Positions 19,697 through 28,567 of a stretch of DNA of 64,000 nucleotides are shown here, piece after piece (the stretch's first letter is position 1; every line of letters starts with the position of its first letter). Origin of the DNA: Myxococcus eversor (lineage in GTDB: Bacteria > Myxococcota > Myxococcia > Myxococcales > Myxococcaceae); the NCBI RefSeq assembly GCF_010894455.1, contig NZ_JAAIXY010000035.1:1-64000 (forward strand), read 5' to 3'. The notes below the pieces were generated by a model. It searched no databases. It saw only the letters and a program-made list of their open reading frames with translations, and was not told the DNA's origin. The position numbers and the translations under genes are program-made.

Positions 19697-20772
19697 GCCT
19701 GATCCTCATCGCCGAGGACGAAGAGGCGCTCCTGGAAGTGTTCTCCGAGGTGCTGGAGGACCTGGGCCACCGCGTCGTGCGCGCGAGCAATGGCGAGGAG
19801 GCCCTGATGCTCGCGCGCACGGAGCCTCCGGACCTGGTCATCAGCGACCACATGATGCCCCGGCGCACGGGGATGCAGTTGTTCTATGCGATGCGCTCGG
19901 AGCCCGCCCTGGCGCACGTGCCGTTCGTGCTGCTCAGCGCGGCGCGACCACCCGGTCGCGAAGAGGCGGAGACGTTCCTGGCCAAGCCGGTGGACCTGGC
20001 CACCTTCGAGAGAACCGTCACCGCCGCGCTGGCCCGTCACGACCGGACCCTGCCGGACACCCCTCCGCCTTCGCGCGAGTCCGCCTCCTCCTTGGGCGCG
20101 GCGCGCGAGGAGATGCTCAACTGGGTCGCACACGAGCTGAAGACACCGCTGAGCTCCGCGCGGCTCAACGTCCAGCTCCTGCTGCGCAGGCTGCTCAAGC
20201 GCGGCGCCTCCGAGGACGAGCAGCGCTCCGCGGAGTCGGTGATGCGCCAGCTCGACCAGATGAATGGGTTGGTGACCTCCATCCTGGACGCCTCACGGCT
20301 GGCGGATGGAAAGCTGGAGCTCCAGCGCGTGCCCGCGCCCCTGGTTCCCTTCCTCCAGGAGGTCGTCCAGGACTGGTCCGAGGCCCAGCCGGAGGTGACC
20401 TTCCGGCTGGAGGCGCAAGAGCCTCCGGAGCAGGTGTCCTTCGACGCGGAGCGGACGCGGCAGATCCTCAACAACCTGCTGTCCAATGCGGTGAAGTATC
20501 GCGGCAACTCTCGCGAGGTGGACATCCGGACGGCGTTGGACCCGGGCGCGGTCCTCATCCATGTGCGGGACAAGGGCGTGGGAATCCCGGCCGCTTCGCT
20601 GCCCCACGTCTTCGACCGCTTCCGCAGGGCGGACAGTCAACAGGGGCGAGGCCATGGACTGGGCCTGTTCATCGCCTCGTCGCTCGCGCGGCTTCACGGT
20701 GGCTCGCTGGCCGCCCGCTCGCAGATGGGCGAGGGCTCCACCTTCACCCTCCGACTGCCCCTCCGCTCCTGA
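19693..20772 (+). CDS. Hybrid response regulator-histidine kinase
   Basis: Protein of 359 residues with the receiver first and kinase second. The receiver has the acidic cluster E8-D9-E10, phosphoacceptor D52 (LVISDHMMP) and K98 (LAKPVD). The HisKA domain has H147 in NWVAHELKTPLSS. The ATPase domain shows QILNNLLSNAVKY, DKGVGI and GHGLGLFIASSLARLHGG. No membrane segment, so it is a cytosolic kinase, probably taking its signal from the coupled KaiC-like protein through the receiver. The target output protein is not obvious nearby. Confidence 0.93.
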   Translation: MSLILIAEDEEALLEVFSEVLEDLGHRVVRASNGEEALMLARTEPPDLVISDHMMPRRTGMQLFYAMRSEPALAHVPFVLLSAARPPGREEAETFLAKPVDLATFERTVTAALARHDRTLPDTPPPSRESASSLGAAREEMLNWVAHELKTPLSSARLNVQLLLRRLLKRGASEDEQRSAESVMRQLDQMNGLVTSILDASRLADGKLELQRVPAPLVPFLQEVVQDWSEAQPEVTFRLEAQEPPEQVSFDAERTRQILNNLLSNAVKYRGNSREVDIRTALDPGAVLIHVRDKGVGIPAASLPHVFDRFRRADSQQGRGHGLGLFIASSLARLHGGSLAARSQMGEGSTFTLRLPLRS

Positions 20773-20776
20773 AGAA

Positions 20777-20805
20777 GGGGGCCGGGATGTTCCTCCCGGT
20801 CCCCC
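20777..20805. terminator. Bidirectional hairpin between convergent genes
   Basis: Arms gggggccggga (20777-20787) and tcccggtccccc (20794-20805), one bulged base, 6-base loop, between the kinase and LURP-one stops, so it can serve both strands. Confidence 0.6.
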
Positions 20806-20814
20806 TCCCGAGGG

Positions 20815-21432
20815 TTACTGCTGACGGCCTTCGATGGCGCACATCAGGACCGCCGCGGCGATGCCGAGCCGCCGGTCCAGCGCGTGCCGGTCGTCCATCG
20901 AGAAGTCCAAATCGATCTTCTGGATGAACGGGTTGAAGCGCTGGTGGAAGGCGAGGACCTGCGTGGTGCCCAGCGTGCCGGAGAAGGACTGGGGCACCAG
21001 GTTGGTGAGCAGGCGGCGCACGAGCGCCAGCATGATGCTGTCCTCTTCAATCTTCCCCACCTCCTGGTCGTTCGTGTCCAGGACGAGCCACTGGTCTCGG
21101 AGGAGGGAGCGCAGGCCCTTGCGGCGCAGCGCGCCCACGCGCTCTCCCGAGACGGCGTCCGTCACGTCGTAGGTCATCCCGAAGTCGAGGATGCCTCGGG
21201 CCTTGATGGTGAGCAGCTCCTCGCGCATGTCCTCATCGCCGTAGATGCGCAGGTCCTCCTTCAGCTTGAAGGCCTTCATCTTGGAGTAGAACGCGAGGTT
21301 GCCCGCCTCGTCGTAGATGTGGAAGGCGCCACCGAACAGCTTGAAGAACTGCCGGCGAATCATGTAGCGCGTCTGGCCAAAGCGGCCGGGGGCCAGCGTG
21401 CTGGGGGAACGGGTTTGGAGTGCGGAGGACAT
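20815..21432 (-). CDS. LURP-one-related (Tubby-like fold) protein
   Basis: Protein of 205 residues resembling the LURP-one/scramblase-like family. Visible features are the early RYMIRRQFFKLFGGAFHIYDEAGN segment with alternating beta strands, then LVLDTNDQEVGKIEED and a final helix (RLGIAAAVLMCAIEG) that plugs the barrel in this fold. A longer in-frame start exists at 21516, but the ATG at 21430-21432 follows GGGAGG closely. Bacterial members have no settled function; membrane-lipid contact is often suggested. It stands alone and convergent with the kinase pair. Confidence 0.75.
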   Translation of the reverse strand: MSSALQTRSPSTLAPGRFGQTRYMIRRQFFKLFGGAFHIYDEAGNLAFYSKMKAFKLKEDLRIYGDEDMREELLTIKARGILDFGMTYDVTDAVSGERVGALRRKGLRSLLRDQWLVLDTNDQEVGKIEEDSIMLALVRRLLTNLVPQSFSGTLGTTQVLAFHQRFNPFIQKIDLDFSMDDRHALDRRLGIAAAVLMCAIEGRQQ

Positions 21433-21548
21433 GGGGCCCTCCCATAGCAAAATCCGGGTCCGCTGGCCCAAGCCCACCAGGGCAGGGTCCGTGAGGACGC
21501 AACTCCCGGTCCTCATTCTGAGAGAATCGAATACCCGGAGGCCTGCTC

Positions 21549-22667
21549 TTGATCCCCTCGATTCCTCGCCGCGTCGCCACCCCCACGACCCAGACGGACG
21601 CCAAGAAGGCGCCGGCGGCCGAGGCTCCCGTGACGCCTCCAGCCCCCGCGCCCTTTTTCAAGGATGGCCTGGACGCCGCCAGGCCCAGCCCCGTGAATCT
21701 CACGGGCATCGGGCCCCAGGCCGCGGTCGCGGATTCCGCGCGAGTGGCGACTGCCGCGACTTCCACGAGTGGCTCGGCGCCCGTCGGTCCGGAGCTGCTG
21801 CATCTGGACGCGGGCTGGACGCCCCAGGGGCAAGGGTACGACGCGAAGCGCGGTGAAGTGCTCACGACGTATTACTCCGACGACCACGATGTGTTGCTGT
21901 CGGTGCAGGACAAGGACTCGGGCAGTGAGTCGCTCCAGGTGCAGCTCGGTGGGACCGACCCCAAGCACCCCGAGGAGGGCAAGCCCACACATGGCGGTGG
22001 TGTCTCGACGGACGGTGAGTTCGTCTACGTCTCCGACACCCGGGGCATCTACGTCTATACGCGCGAGGAGTTGGAGCGGGCGGCGAAGACGGGGACCGTG
22101 GCACAGGCCTCCCAGGTGATGGAGGTTCCGTTCCCCGAGGGCGTGAAGGACCCCGCCACCGGCATGGACCTGGTCTCCGCTGGCAGCTACATGACCGTGA
22201 AGGACGGCTACGCGTACATCGGCAGCTACAGCAAGGATGGCGATGGCAAGGCGGGCGCTGTCTGGCGTTACAAGCTCGACGAGAAGACAGGTGAGCTCAT
22301 CCAGGACTCGCGGCAGGGTCCCATCCGTGCGCCGGACCGCGCGCAGGGCATGACGGTGGTCGACGGCGCGATCATCTTCACCACGGGCGACCAGAAGCTC
22401 ATCTACCAGCCGTTCGAGGCCAGCGAGGACTCCTTCACGGCGAACATCGACAACCGCGTGGACATCGGCAACGGGTTGATCGACCCGTATGCCCAGGGCG
22501 TGAACGTCATCGATGGCGAGCTGTGGGTGACGTACGAGAGCGGCTCGCACAAGTATCGCGACGGCCTCAATTCCAAGTACGAGCCTCGCGAGCACATCCA
22601 ACGCATCCCGCTGGAGGACCTGGACCTCGGCGCGGCCTGCGTCACGCCGGAGCAGCTCGACAGCTGA
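21549..22667 (+). CDS. Propeller-like hypothetical protein, TTG start
   Basis: Protein of 372 residues, not firmly recognised. The first ~75 residues are Ala/Pro/Thr-rich and probably disordered. The remainder has repeated beta segments of the kind seen in seven-bladed propellers (GGGVSTDGEFVYVSD, GSYMTVKDGYAYIGSY, QGMTVVDGAIIFTTGD, QGVNVIDGELWVTYES). The start is TTG at 21549 with GGAGG seven bases upstream; no better ATG exists nearby. No signal peptide is seen, which is odd for this type of protein. A substrate or partner cannot be proposed. Confidence 0.75.
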   Translation: MIPSIPRRVATPTTQTDAKKAPAAEAPVTPPAPAPFFKDGLDAARPSPVNLTGIGPQAAVADSARVATAATSTSGSAPVGPELLHLDAGWTPQGQGYDAKRGEVLTTYYSDDHDVLLSVQDKDSGSESLQVQLGGTDPKHPEEGKPTHGGGVSTDGEFVYVSDTRGIYVYTREELERAAKTGTVAQASQVMEVPFPEGVKDPATGMDLVSAGSYMTVKDGYAYIGSYSKDGDGKAGAVWRYKLDEKTGELIQDSRQGPIRAPDRAQGMTVVDGAIIFTTGDQKLIYQPFEASEDSFTANIDNRVDIGNGLIDPYAQGVNVIDGELWVTYESGSHKYRDGLNSKYEPREHIQRIPLEDLDLGAACVTPEQLDS

Positions 22668-22670
22668 GCC

Positions 22671-22699
22671 AGACTGCCTCCCTCCGGGTCAGGGAGTCT
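22671..22699. terminator. Hairpin between convergent genes, overlapping a stop
   Basis: Arms agact-ctccct (22671-22683, two bases bulged) and agggagtct (22691-22699) around a 7-base loop. It overlaps the last codons of the FemAB-like gene on the minus strand and lies just after the propeller-like gene on the plus strand. Confidence 0.45.
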
Positions 22700-23930
22700 T
22701 GCGCATCCGGTTCTTCTGGGGGCTTCCCGTCGCCATGGCCTTGCTCACGCGCGAATAGGCAGACACGTAGGGCTGAAGGACCGCGCGAGGCCAGCGTCCC
22801 GGAATCCACAGGTAGCTGTAGAGCGGATGTCGTCGCGCGCCCCGGCGTCGCTTCGTCTCGTACGCGCTGGGGCCGAGCCAGAGCTTCCGCGCGCCCAGCT
22901 CGTAGGCCCGACGCAGCGGCTCGTAGAAGCCGAGGTTGAAGTACAGCGGCGTCTCCGAGGCACCGGCCTCGGCGCGACCGACGCGGTAGAACCACACCTC
23001 GTCGTGCTTCTGCAGCAGCAGGGAGAACCCGATGGGCGCTCCGCCCTGATAGCCCACCACGACCTCGGCCTCGGGGGTGACGTGCTGCTCCAGCGCGGAC
23101 CAGAACGCGGGCGGGTGGCGGAGGTGCTCGCTGCCGTACTTCGAGTAGGTCACCTCGTAGAACCGCTCCAGCAGCTCGCTCAGCTCGCCCATTCGCGAGA
23201 CGCGCTCGAAGCTCACGCCCGCGTCCCGGACGTTCGCCATCTCCTTCTTGATGAACCTCCGGGCATCGCTCTTGAACTGGCCCAGGTACGCGTCGAGGCT
23301 CTCTCCCGGCGGCACGTCGATGACGTTGTCGTCGTAGATGAAGACCTCTTGGAACGACGCCGTGGTGAGCGCCTCTCGCAGCGCCGCGTCGTCTCCATCC
23401 ACTCCGTAGAAGTAGACGGGGAGCCGCTCGCTCGTGGCCAGCTCACGCAGGCCCCGGAGGATGAGCTCCCGAGCCTGGCGCGCCAGGTCCGGTGTCTGGG
23501 GTGAGCAGATGATGCCGCTGCGCATGCTGAGCGGACTGGTGACGAAGACACCTCCGTCAATGCCAGCCCCCGTGAGCCGCGCCAGCGAGTGGTAGAGGTC
23601 CGCCACCGAGACGGCCACCCGGCTCAGGCCCCCCGCGTTGGCAAAGCCTTTCTTCCAACTGCTGAAGAAGAAACTCTCCAGGGCGTAGGGGGTGTAGATG
23701 TTCTTGCTGCGGGTGATGAAACACGGCGCCAGCGCGACGGGGATATCACCCTGGCTGACAATGGCATACCGAAGCGACAGCTCCCCCCGGACCATGAAGG
23801 GGAGGTCGACCGCGTCCAGCATCCGGAGCCAGCGCCGGCCGAAGAACACACTCGACTCGGACGTGAGGACATCCAGCGCCGCGTCACTCAGATGGCTGAC
23901 GGAGTCATGGAACTTCAGGGTGAGCGTCAT
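22689..23930 (-). CDS. FemAB-like / GNAT-fold acyltransferase
   Basis: Protein of 413 residues resembling the peptidoglycan-type FemAB-like group of the GNAT superfamily. The middle has FKSDARRFIKKEMANVRDAG, a basic helix typical before the second GNAT lobe, then VVGYQGGAPIGFSLLLQKHDEVWFYRVGR and YFNLGFYEPLRRAYELGARKLWLG, the usual core strands of that family. Members of the wider Fem group use aminoacyl-tRNA as donor; others use acyl-CoA. Substrate unknown. It is the first of a stretch including a GST and a LanB-like gene, the latter also a tRNA-type enzyme family, which makes the neighbourhood worth attention. The start ATG is at 23930, 31 bases before the GST stop. Confidence 0.75.
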   Translation of the reverse strand: MTLTLKFHDSVSHLSDAALDVLTSESSVFFGRRWLRMLDAVDLPFMVRGELSLRYAIVSQGDIPVALAPCFITRSKNIYTPYALESFFFSSWKKGFANAGGLSRVAVSVADLYHSLARLTGAGIDGGVFVTSPLSMRSGIICSPQTPDLARQARELILRGLRELATSERLPVYFYGVDGDDAALREALTTASFQEVFIYDDNVIDVPPGESLDAYLGQFKSDARRFIKKEMANVRDAGVSFERVSRMGELSELLERFYEVTYSKYGSEHLRHPPAFWSALEQHVTPEAEVVVGYQGGAPIGFSLLLQKHDEVWFYRVGRAEAGASETPLYFNLGFYEPLRRAYELGARKLWLGPSAYETKRRRGARRHPLYSYLWIPGRWPRAVLQPYVSAYSRVSKAMATGSPQKNRMRKTP

Positions 23931-23961
23931 GGCCGGAGGGCTTCGGATGCAAGGGTTCCGC

Positions 23962-24648
23962 TCAGCCGTTGAGGAGCTGGACGGGCGGGTTGCGCTTCGG
24001 GGAGGCGATGTATCGCGCGAGGTTGGGGCGCTGGCCCATCCGCTCGAAGAACGAGCGCAGGCGCGGGTAGTTGTTCTCCAGCACCTCCATCAGCCCGTTG
24101 TCGACGAGCAGCTCCAGGAAGCCGAAGACGCTGGTGTCCGCCACGCTCACCGCGGTGCCGACGAAGAAGCCGTCGCCGCTGCCGTTGTTCGTGAGCACCC
24201 GCTCGAAGTGGGCGAGCCACTGGGGCAGCTCCTCGCCCAGGATGATGGGGAGCTGCTCGCCCAACTGGTCCGGGCTGAGGGACGTCAGGCTGCGCGCGCG
24301 CGCGGTGACCTCCTCGACGCCTTCGATGATCATGTCGCAAGCGGCGCTCTCACGCGGGTTTGAGCCGTAGAGGCCCCGGGTGCGCGCGACGTGGCGCAGG
24401 ATGGCCAGGCTCTGGACGACGCGGAACCCGTCCGGCTCCTCCCACAAGGGCACCTTGTCGAAGGCCAGCTTTCCAGCGCGCTTCAGCTCCTCGAACGGAG
24501 GCGTCTTCTCCTTCGCCTGCACGTCGTACTTGCCCAGGTCGATGTCCTCGTACTCGGTTGCGGACTCGGCCAGCGCCAGGCGGATCTTCTCCGCGACACC
24601 TCGGCCCGTGAAATACGAAAGACGCGGCAATGATGATTGATCGCTCAT
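23962..24648 (-). CDS. Glutathione S-transferase family protein
   Basis: Protein of 228 residues. The N-terminal thioredoxin-like half begins LPRLSYFTGRGVAEKIRLALAES and contains GKLAFDKVPLWEEPDGFRVVQSLAILRHVAR, where the cis-Pro region and the SxAILRH segment match the glutathione site. The C-terminal half is helical with GDGFFVGTAVSVADTSVFGFLE, the N-capping box of the family. The start at 24648 is preferred over 24699 because the canonical domain begins there. Transcribed with the FemAB-like gene and divergently from the LanB-like gene. Its role may be thiol conjugation, isomerisation or detoxification; nothing decides among these. Confidence 0.88.
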   Translation of the reverse strand: MSDQSSLPRLSYFTGRGVAEKIRLALAESATEYEDIDLGKYDVQAKEKTPPFEELKRAGKLAFDKVPLWEEPDGFRVVQSLAILRHVARTRGLYGSNPRESAACDMIIEGVEEVTARARSLTSLSPDQLGEQLPIILGEELPQWLAHFERVLTNNGSGDGFFVGTAVSVADTSVFGFLELLVDNGLMEVLENNYPRLRSFFERMGQRPNLARYIASPKRNPPVQLLNG

Positions 24649-24752
24649 ACAGGGAACGCCGTTGAGAGGGACGGGCTGTATACTAGAGTAGGCGGACAAT
24701 CCGGAAGGGGCAGACTTCCTTGACCGCTGTACCCGAGCCTCTGGAATTCACG
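24649..24752. promoter_or_regulatory. Divergent promoter region, GST / LanB-like
   Basis: Short region between divergent genes containing a palindromic gtatac in tgtatactagag (about 24677-24688), which could act as a -10 element on either strand. No matching -35 at standard spacing was found. Confidence 0.3.
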
Positions 24753-27056
24753 ATGTCCGTTTCACCCTCGCTTGTCCCGCTTGCTCCAGGCATGGCGCTG
24801 TGGCCCTGGGCCGCGCTGCGCGGCGCCGGTTTCCCCGCGGAGGATGTGCTCCGGCTCGCGGCGCCCACGGCCGCGGCCGCCGCCGAGGCCTGGCTCGAGA
24901 CGGGGTCTGATACACCCGGTGACGCGCTGCGTGCCGCGTTCGACGCGGACCTGCTGAACATCAGCGGAGCGCTGCGCTCACTGGCGGGTGAAACACGACT
25001 GCGCGAGGCCCTCCTCTGGCAGAACCGCCATGCCTACAAGACGGGAGTCGAGCCGCTCGCGGCGCTCCCCGCCACGGCTCGCAACAGCAAGGCCCGGCAG
25101 CGCGAGCGCCTGGTGGCCTCCTACGTCCAGCGATACAGCACGAAGAACGACACCATCGGCTTCTTCGGCCCGGTGGGTTGGGCGCGGCTGACGCAGTCGA
25201 GCGACGCCCTGAGTCTTCTCCCCGGACAGCAGCTCGTCTCGCGGCGCGCGGTCTACTTCGAGGCGTGGTGCATGGACACGCTCGGCGCCGCGCTGGCCCA
25301 GGACGCGTCCTTGCGCCGCTGGGCTCAGCCCCGACTGTTGCCGTACTTCCGACTGGAGGGCCACGTGCTCCACGGCCCCATGCCCGAGCCCGTGGAGCTG
25401 TTGCCGTCGCAGGCCGCGGTGCTCGCGCGGTGTGATGGCTCGGTCAGCGCCGTGGCCATCTCGGAGGCGCTCACGCGTGGCGACGCGCCCGCCTTCGCGA
25501 ACGTGGACGATGTCTACGACGCGCTGGACCAGGCGAGCGGCATGGGTGTCCTCGCCTGGGGTTGGGACGTGCCGCTGCTGGTGCGACCCGAGGCGGTGCT
25601 GCGCGGCGCGCTGATGGCGATTCCCGATGCGGAGGCGCGGGCTCGCGCGCTGGCCCCGCTGGAGCGGCTGGAGCGCGCGCGCGCCGGTGTCGAGGCCGCG
25701 GCGGGTTCTCCCGAGGCGCTGGATGCGGCGCTCGCGGAGCTGGAGGGCGTGTTCAAGGACGTGACGGGCGCGCTTCCGACGCGCGCGGCGGGCAAGACGT
25801 ACGCCTCGCGGACGCTCATCTACGAGGACTGTGTGCGAGATGGCTCGCTGGAGCTGGGAGCTCCGCTGCTCGCGCGGCTCGGTCCCGTGCTGGAGCTGCT
25901 GCTGACAGGAGCTCGCTGGTTGGTGGGCGAGGTGACCCGGCGCACCGGCGTGGGGTTGGAGGTGCTGTTCGACAAGCTGTCTCAGGGGGGCTCGCCCGTG
26001 GAGCTCACCACGCTCCAGCTCGCCTTCGTCCAGGGCATCCAGGACCCGGCGTCCTCGGGAGCGCTGATGCCCATCCACGAGATTGTCGCCGAGCACCGTC
26101 GGCGCTGGCGTGAGCTCTTCGCGCTCGAACCGGGCGTGCGCCGGCAGACGCGCACCGTGGAGTCGCTGCGTCCTCTCGTGCGCGAGGCCTTCGTCACGCG
26201 TGGGGCAGGGTGGAAGCCCCGGTGGCATGCGTCACCAGACGTGATGATCGACGCGGCGAGCGCCGAGGCGGTCCGCGCTGGTGACTACCAGTTGGTGCTG
26301 GGCGAGCTGCACCTGTGCAACAGCCTCTCCTCTCTCTTCGTGGAGCAGCACCCCGCGCCCGCGGAGCTGTTCGCGCTCGCGGAGCGCTGCGCCTCCGAGG
26401 CGGACATCGTCCCCGTGTTCCCCAAGTCCGAGTGGAGCCAGCGGACGTTGCCGTGCCTCTTTCCTCGCGGCAGCCTCCACTACCTCTCCGGACAGGAGCC
26501 GTCGCCCAATCCGGGCGCGCGGGCGCTGCGCGTGGGCGACCTGGTGGTGGAGCGGCGTGACGGGGCGCTGGAGGTGGTCGACCGCGTGAGCGGGCGTCGC
26601 TTCGGGCTGATGGACTTCCTGGCCGTCTACCTGGAGCACCGCTGCGCGAGCGCCTTCGACCTGGCGCTGGGCGAGGACTACTCGCCGCGACTGACGGTGG
26701 ACGGGGTCATCGTCGCCCGCGAGCGGTGGAGCGTGCCGGCGGCCAGCCTGGGCTTCGCGGGTATCACGGAGGCGCTGGAGCAGTGGCTGGAGGCCCGGCG
26801 CTGGCAGCGCGGACTCGGCATCCCACGCTTCGCGTTCTTCAAGGTGGAGAACGAGCGCAAGCCCTGCTTCGTGGACTTCGACAGCCCGCTCCTGGTCGAG
26901 ATGCTGGCCAAGCTCGTGCGGCGGGCGGTGGAAGAAGCTCCCGCTTCACGGGTCAGCTTCTCGGAGATGGTGCCGGACCCGGACCACCTCTGGCTCACGG
27001 ATGCGGCGAAGCACAGGTACACGAGCGAGCTTCGCGTGGTCTGCGAGCTGTCTTGA
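24753..27056 (+). CDS. LanB-like protein (lantibiotic dehydratase N-terminal type; possible PEARL-type ligase)
   Basis: Protein of 767 residues resembling the glutamylation part of LanB enzymes. Recognisable stretches are RYSTKNDTIGFFGPVGW, SRTLIYEDCVRD, and a C-terminal block PRFAFFKVENERKPCFVDFD followed by SFSEMVPDPDHLWL and SELRVVCEL. Length is well under full LanB (about 1000), and I see no separate SpaB-type elimination domain. Short LanB-like proteins include peptide aminoacyl-tRNA ligases (PEARLs), which extend a peptide using aminoacyl-tRNA; which activity this one has is unknown. ATG 24753 is listed, but an in-frame TTG at 24720 with AAGGGG nine bases upstream is an alternative. The ATP-grasp-like gene follows 55 bases downstream on the same strand. 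No short precursor-peptide gene is seen nearby. Confidence 0.75.
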   Translation: MSVSPSLVPLAPGMALWPWAALRGAGFPAEDVLRLAAPTAAAAAEAWLETGSDTPGDALRAAFDADLLNISGALRSLAGETRLREALLWQNRHAYKTGVEPLAALPATARNSKARQRERLVASYVQRYSTKNDTIGFFGPVGWARLTQSSDALSLLPGQQLVSRRAVYFEAWCMDTLGAALAQDASLRRWAQPRLLPYFRLEGHVLHGPMPEPVELLPSQAAVLARCDGSVSAVAISEALTRGDAPAFANVDDVYDALDQASGMGVLAWGWDVPLLVRPEAVLRGALMAIPDAEARARALAPLERLERARAGVEAAAGSPEALDAALAELEGVFKDVTGALPTRAAGKTYASRTLIYEDCVRDGSLELGAPLLARLGPVLELLLTGARWLVGEVTRRTGVGLEVLFDKLSQGGSPVELTTLQLAFVQGIQDPASSGALMPIHEIVAEHRRRWRELFALEPGVRRQTRTVESLRPLVREAFVTRGAGWKPRWHASPDVMIDAASAEAVRAGDYQLVLGELHLCNSLSSLFVEQHPAPAELFALAERCASEADIVPVFPKSEWSQRTLPCLFPRGSLHYLSGQEPSPNPGARALRVGDLVVERRDGALEVVDRVSGRRFGLMDFLAVYLEHRCASAFDLALGEDYSPRLTVDGVIVARERWSVPAASLGFAGITEALEQWLEARRWQRGLGIPRFAFFKVENERKPCFVDFDSPLLVEMLAKLVRRAVEEAPASRVSFSEMVPDPDHLWLTDAAKHRYTSELRVVCELS

Positions 27057-27111
27057 GCCACTCCCACGCGGTCAACGTGTTTCACTTCTACACATGAAGG
27101 AGCAGTACGGC

Positions 27112-28551
27112 ATGCGCGCGCCCGAGCGGATTCCCGGCGGAACGTTCCCTCCCGACATCAAGGCGTTGCACGGGGGATTGTCCTCCGCGGCCGCGGAGTT
27201 CCTGGACTTCGCCGAGCGCGTTCCAGAGACCTTCGCGCGGCACCATTTCACGCCGAGCGAGGCGTCGCCGCTCTTCCCTTATCCGCTTCACGCCTGGCCC
27301 CTCTTCATCGACGGCGCGGCGGTATCGACGATGCGGGAGATGGCCACGGGCTTATGCCGACTCATCAAACGCGCACCTCGGCGACTGCTCGGGGACGCGG
27401 CTCGCGCTGCGGCCTGGTATGGGCTCTCCCAGGAGCGCGCCAGCGTGGCGCTGGACTCCCTCGCGCGCACGGACGACGCGCGGGGCGCCATCAGCCGGGG
27501 GGACTTCATCCACGATGGCACGGCCCTGAAGTGCCTGGAGTTCAACCTGACGGCGGGCGTCGGTGGCTGGGAGACGGCCTTCCTGGTCCAGCAGGTCATG
27601 TCGCAGCCCGCGATGCACCGCTTCGCCACCGAGCAGGGGCTGCGCATCCGTCAACCCCGCACACTGCGCGACTTCTTCGCCAACATCGTGACCTGCGTGC
27701 GCCGCGACACCGAGTGGGAGGGCGAGTGCAACATCGGCATCCTCTTCCCTCCGAGCGGCCTTCCAGCGCCGGCGCTCGCGGAGCAGGCGTGCGGGCTCTT
27801 CACCGGCCAGCTCATGGAGCTCCTTCGGCCGGAGGGTGCACGGGGCGAGGTCTTGATGACGACCTACGGCGCGGTGAAGAGCGCCGAGGGACACCGCCTC
27901 ACCACCCAGGGCAAGCGGCTGCACGCCGTGGTCGAATATGAAGCCAGGGATCGCCTCCTGATGGCGGGCCCGGAGTTCATCGCGAACGCCCAGGCCGCCA
28001 TCTCCGCCCGCGCCATCAGCCTCTTCAACGGCCCGGCGCAGGACGTGCTCGACGACAAGCGCAACCTCGCGCTCCTGTCGGAGCATGTGACGTCGTCCCT
28101 GCTGTCTCCCGAGGAGCAGGCGCTGGTGCGCCACCACGTTCCCTGGTCTCGCCGCGTCGAACGGGCCCACGTCGAGCGCGGAGGCGAGCGCGTCTTCCTG
28201 CCGGACCTCCTGTCCTCCCGGCGCGAGGAGCTGGTGCTCAAGGCGGGGCGGGACTTTGGTGGCGCCTCGGTGTTGCTCGGTGAGTCGACGCCCGCGCCGG
28301 AGTGGGACGAGGCCGCGCGCAAGGCGCTCGATGATGGCGGCTGGGTGGTGCAGGAGCGGGTGCGGTCCGCTCCCTTCCAGTACTCGGGACCCGACGGCGT
28401 GGTGACGCCCCACAGCGTCATCTGGGGCCTCTTCGTCCTCGGTGAGACCTACGGCGGCCACTCGCTGCGCGTGTGCCCCATGGGGAAGGGCACCGGCGTC
28501 GTCAATGTCTCGCAGGGCGCGATGTTCGCCGCCCTCATCGAGGTGGAGTGA
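27112..28551 (+). CDS. ATP-grasp-like ligase, copy 1 (circularly permuted type)
   Basis: Protein of 479 residues related to circularly permuted ATP-grasp / glutathionylspermidine-synthase-like proteins. Visible: LKCLEFNLTAGVGGWETAF, FNGPAQDVLDDKRNLALLSE, and the C-terminal ATP-binding run ELVLKAGRDFGGASVLLG...GWVVQERV. Such enzymes make an amide bond from a carboxyl phosphate and an amine. A clear paralogue is encoded at 42514-43962. The start ATG at 27112 is preferred because AAGGAG lies about nine bases upstream; ATG 27094 lacks a ribosome site. It follows the LanB-like gene and probably shares its transcript. Its 3' end is convergent with the JmjC gene (16 bases apart). The substrate cannot be told. 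Confidence 0.78.
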   Translation: MRAPERIPGGTFPPDIKALHGGLSSAAAEFLDFAERVPETFARHHFTPSEASPLFPYPLHAWPLFIDGAAVSTMREMATGLCRLIKRAPRRLLGDAARAAAWYGLSQERASVALDSLARTDDARGAISRGDFIHDGTALKCLEFNLTAGVGGWETAFLVQQVMSQPAMHRFATEQGLRIRQPRTLRDFFANIVTCVRRDTEWEGECNIGILFPPSGLPAPALAEQACGLFTGQLMELLRPEGARGEVLMTTYGAVKSAEGHRLTTQGKRLHAVVEYEARDRLLMAGPEFIANAQAAISARAISLFNGPAQDVLDDKRNLALLSEHVTSSLLSPEEQALVRHHVPWSRRVERAHVERGGERVFLPDLLSSRREELVLKAGRDFGGASVLLGESTPAPEWDEAARKALDDGGWVVQERVRSAPFQYSGPDGVVTPHSVIWGLFVLGETYGGHSLRVCPMGKGTGVVNVSQGAMFAALIEVE

Positions 28552-28567
28552 GCCGCCGGCCTCCGCG

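Noticed and set aside
15812..22667. Shared N-terminal leader between the helical hypothetical and propeller-like proteins
   Set aside because: Both begin with Ala/Thr/Pro-rich disordered stretches, but I see no true sequence match beyond composition.
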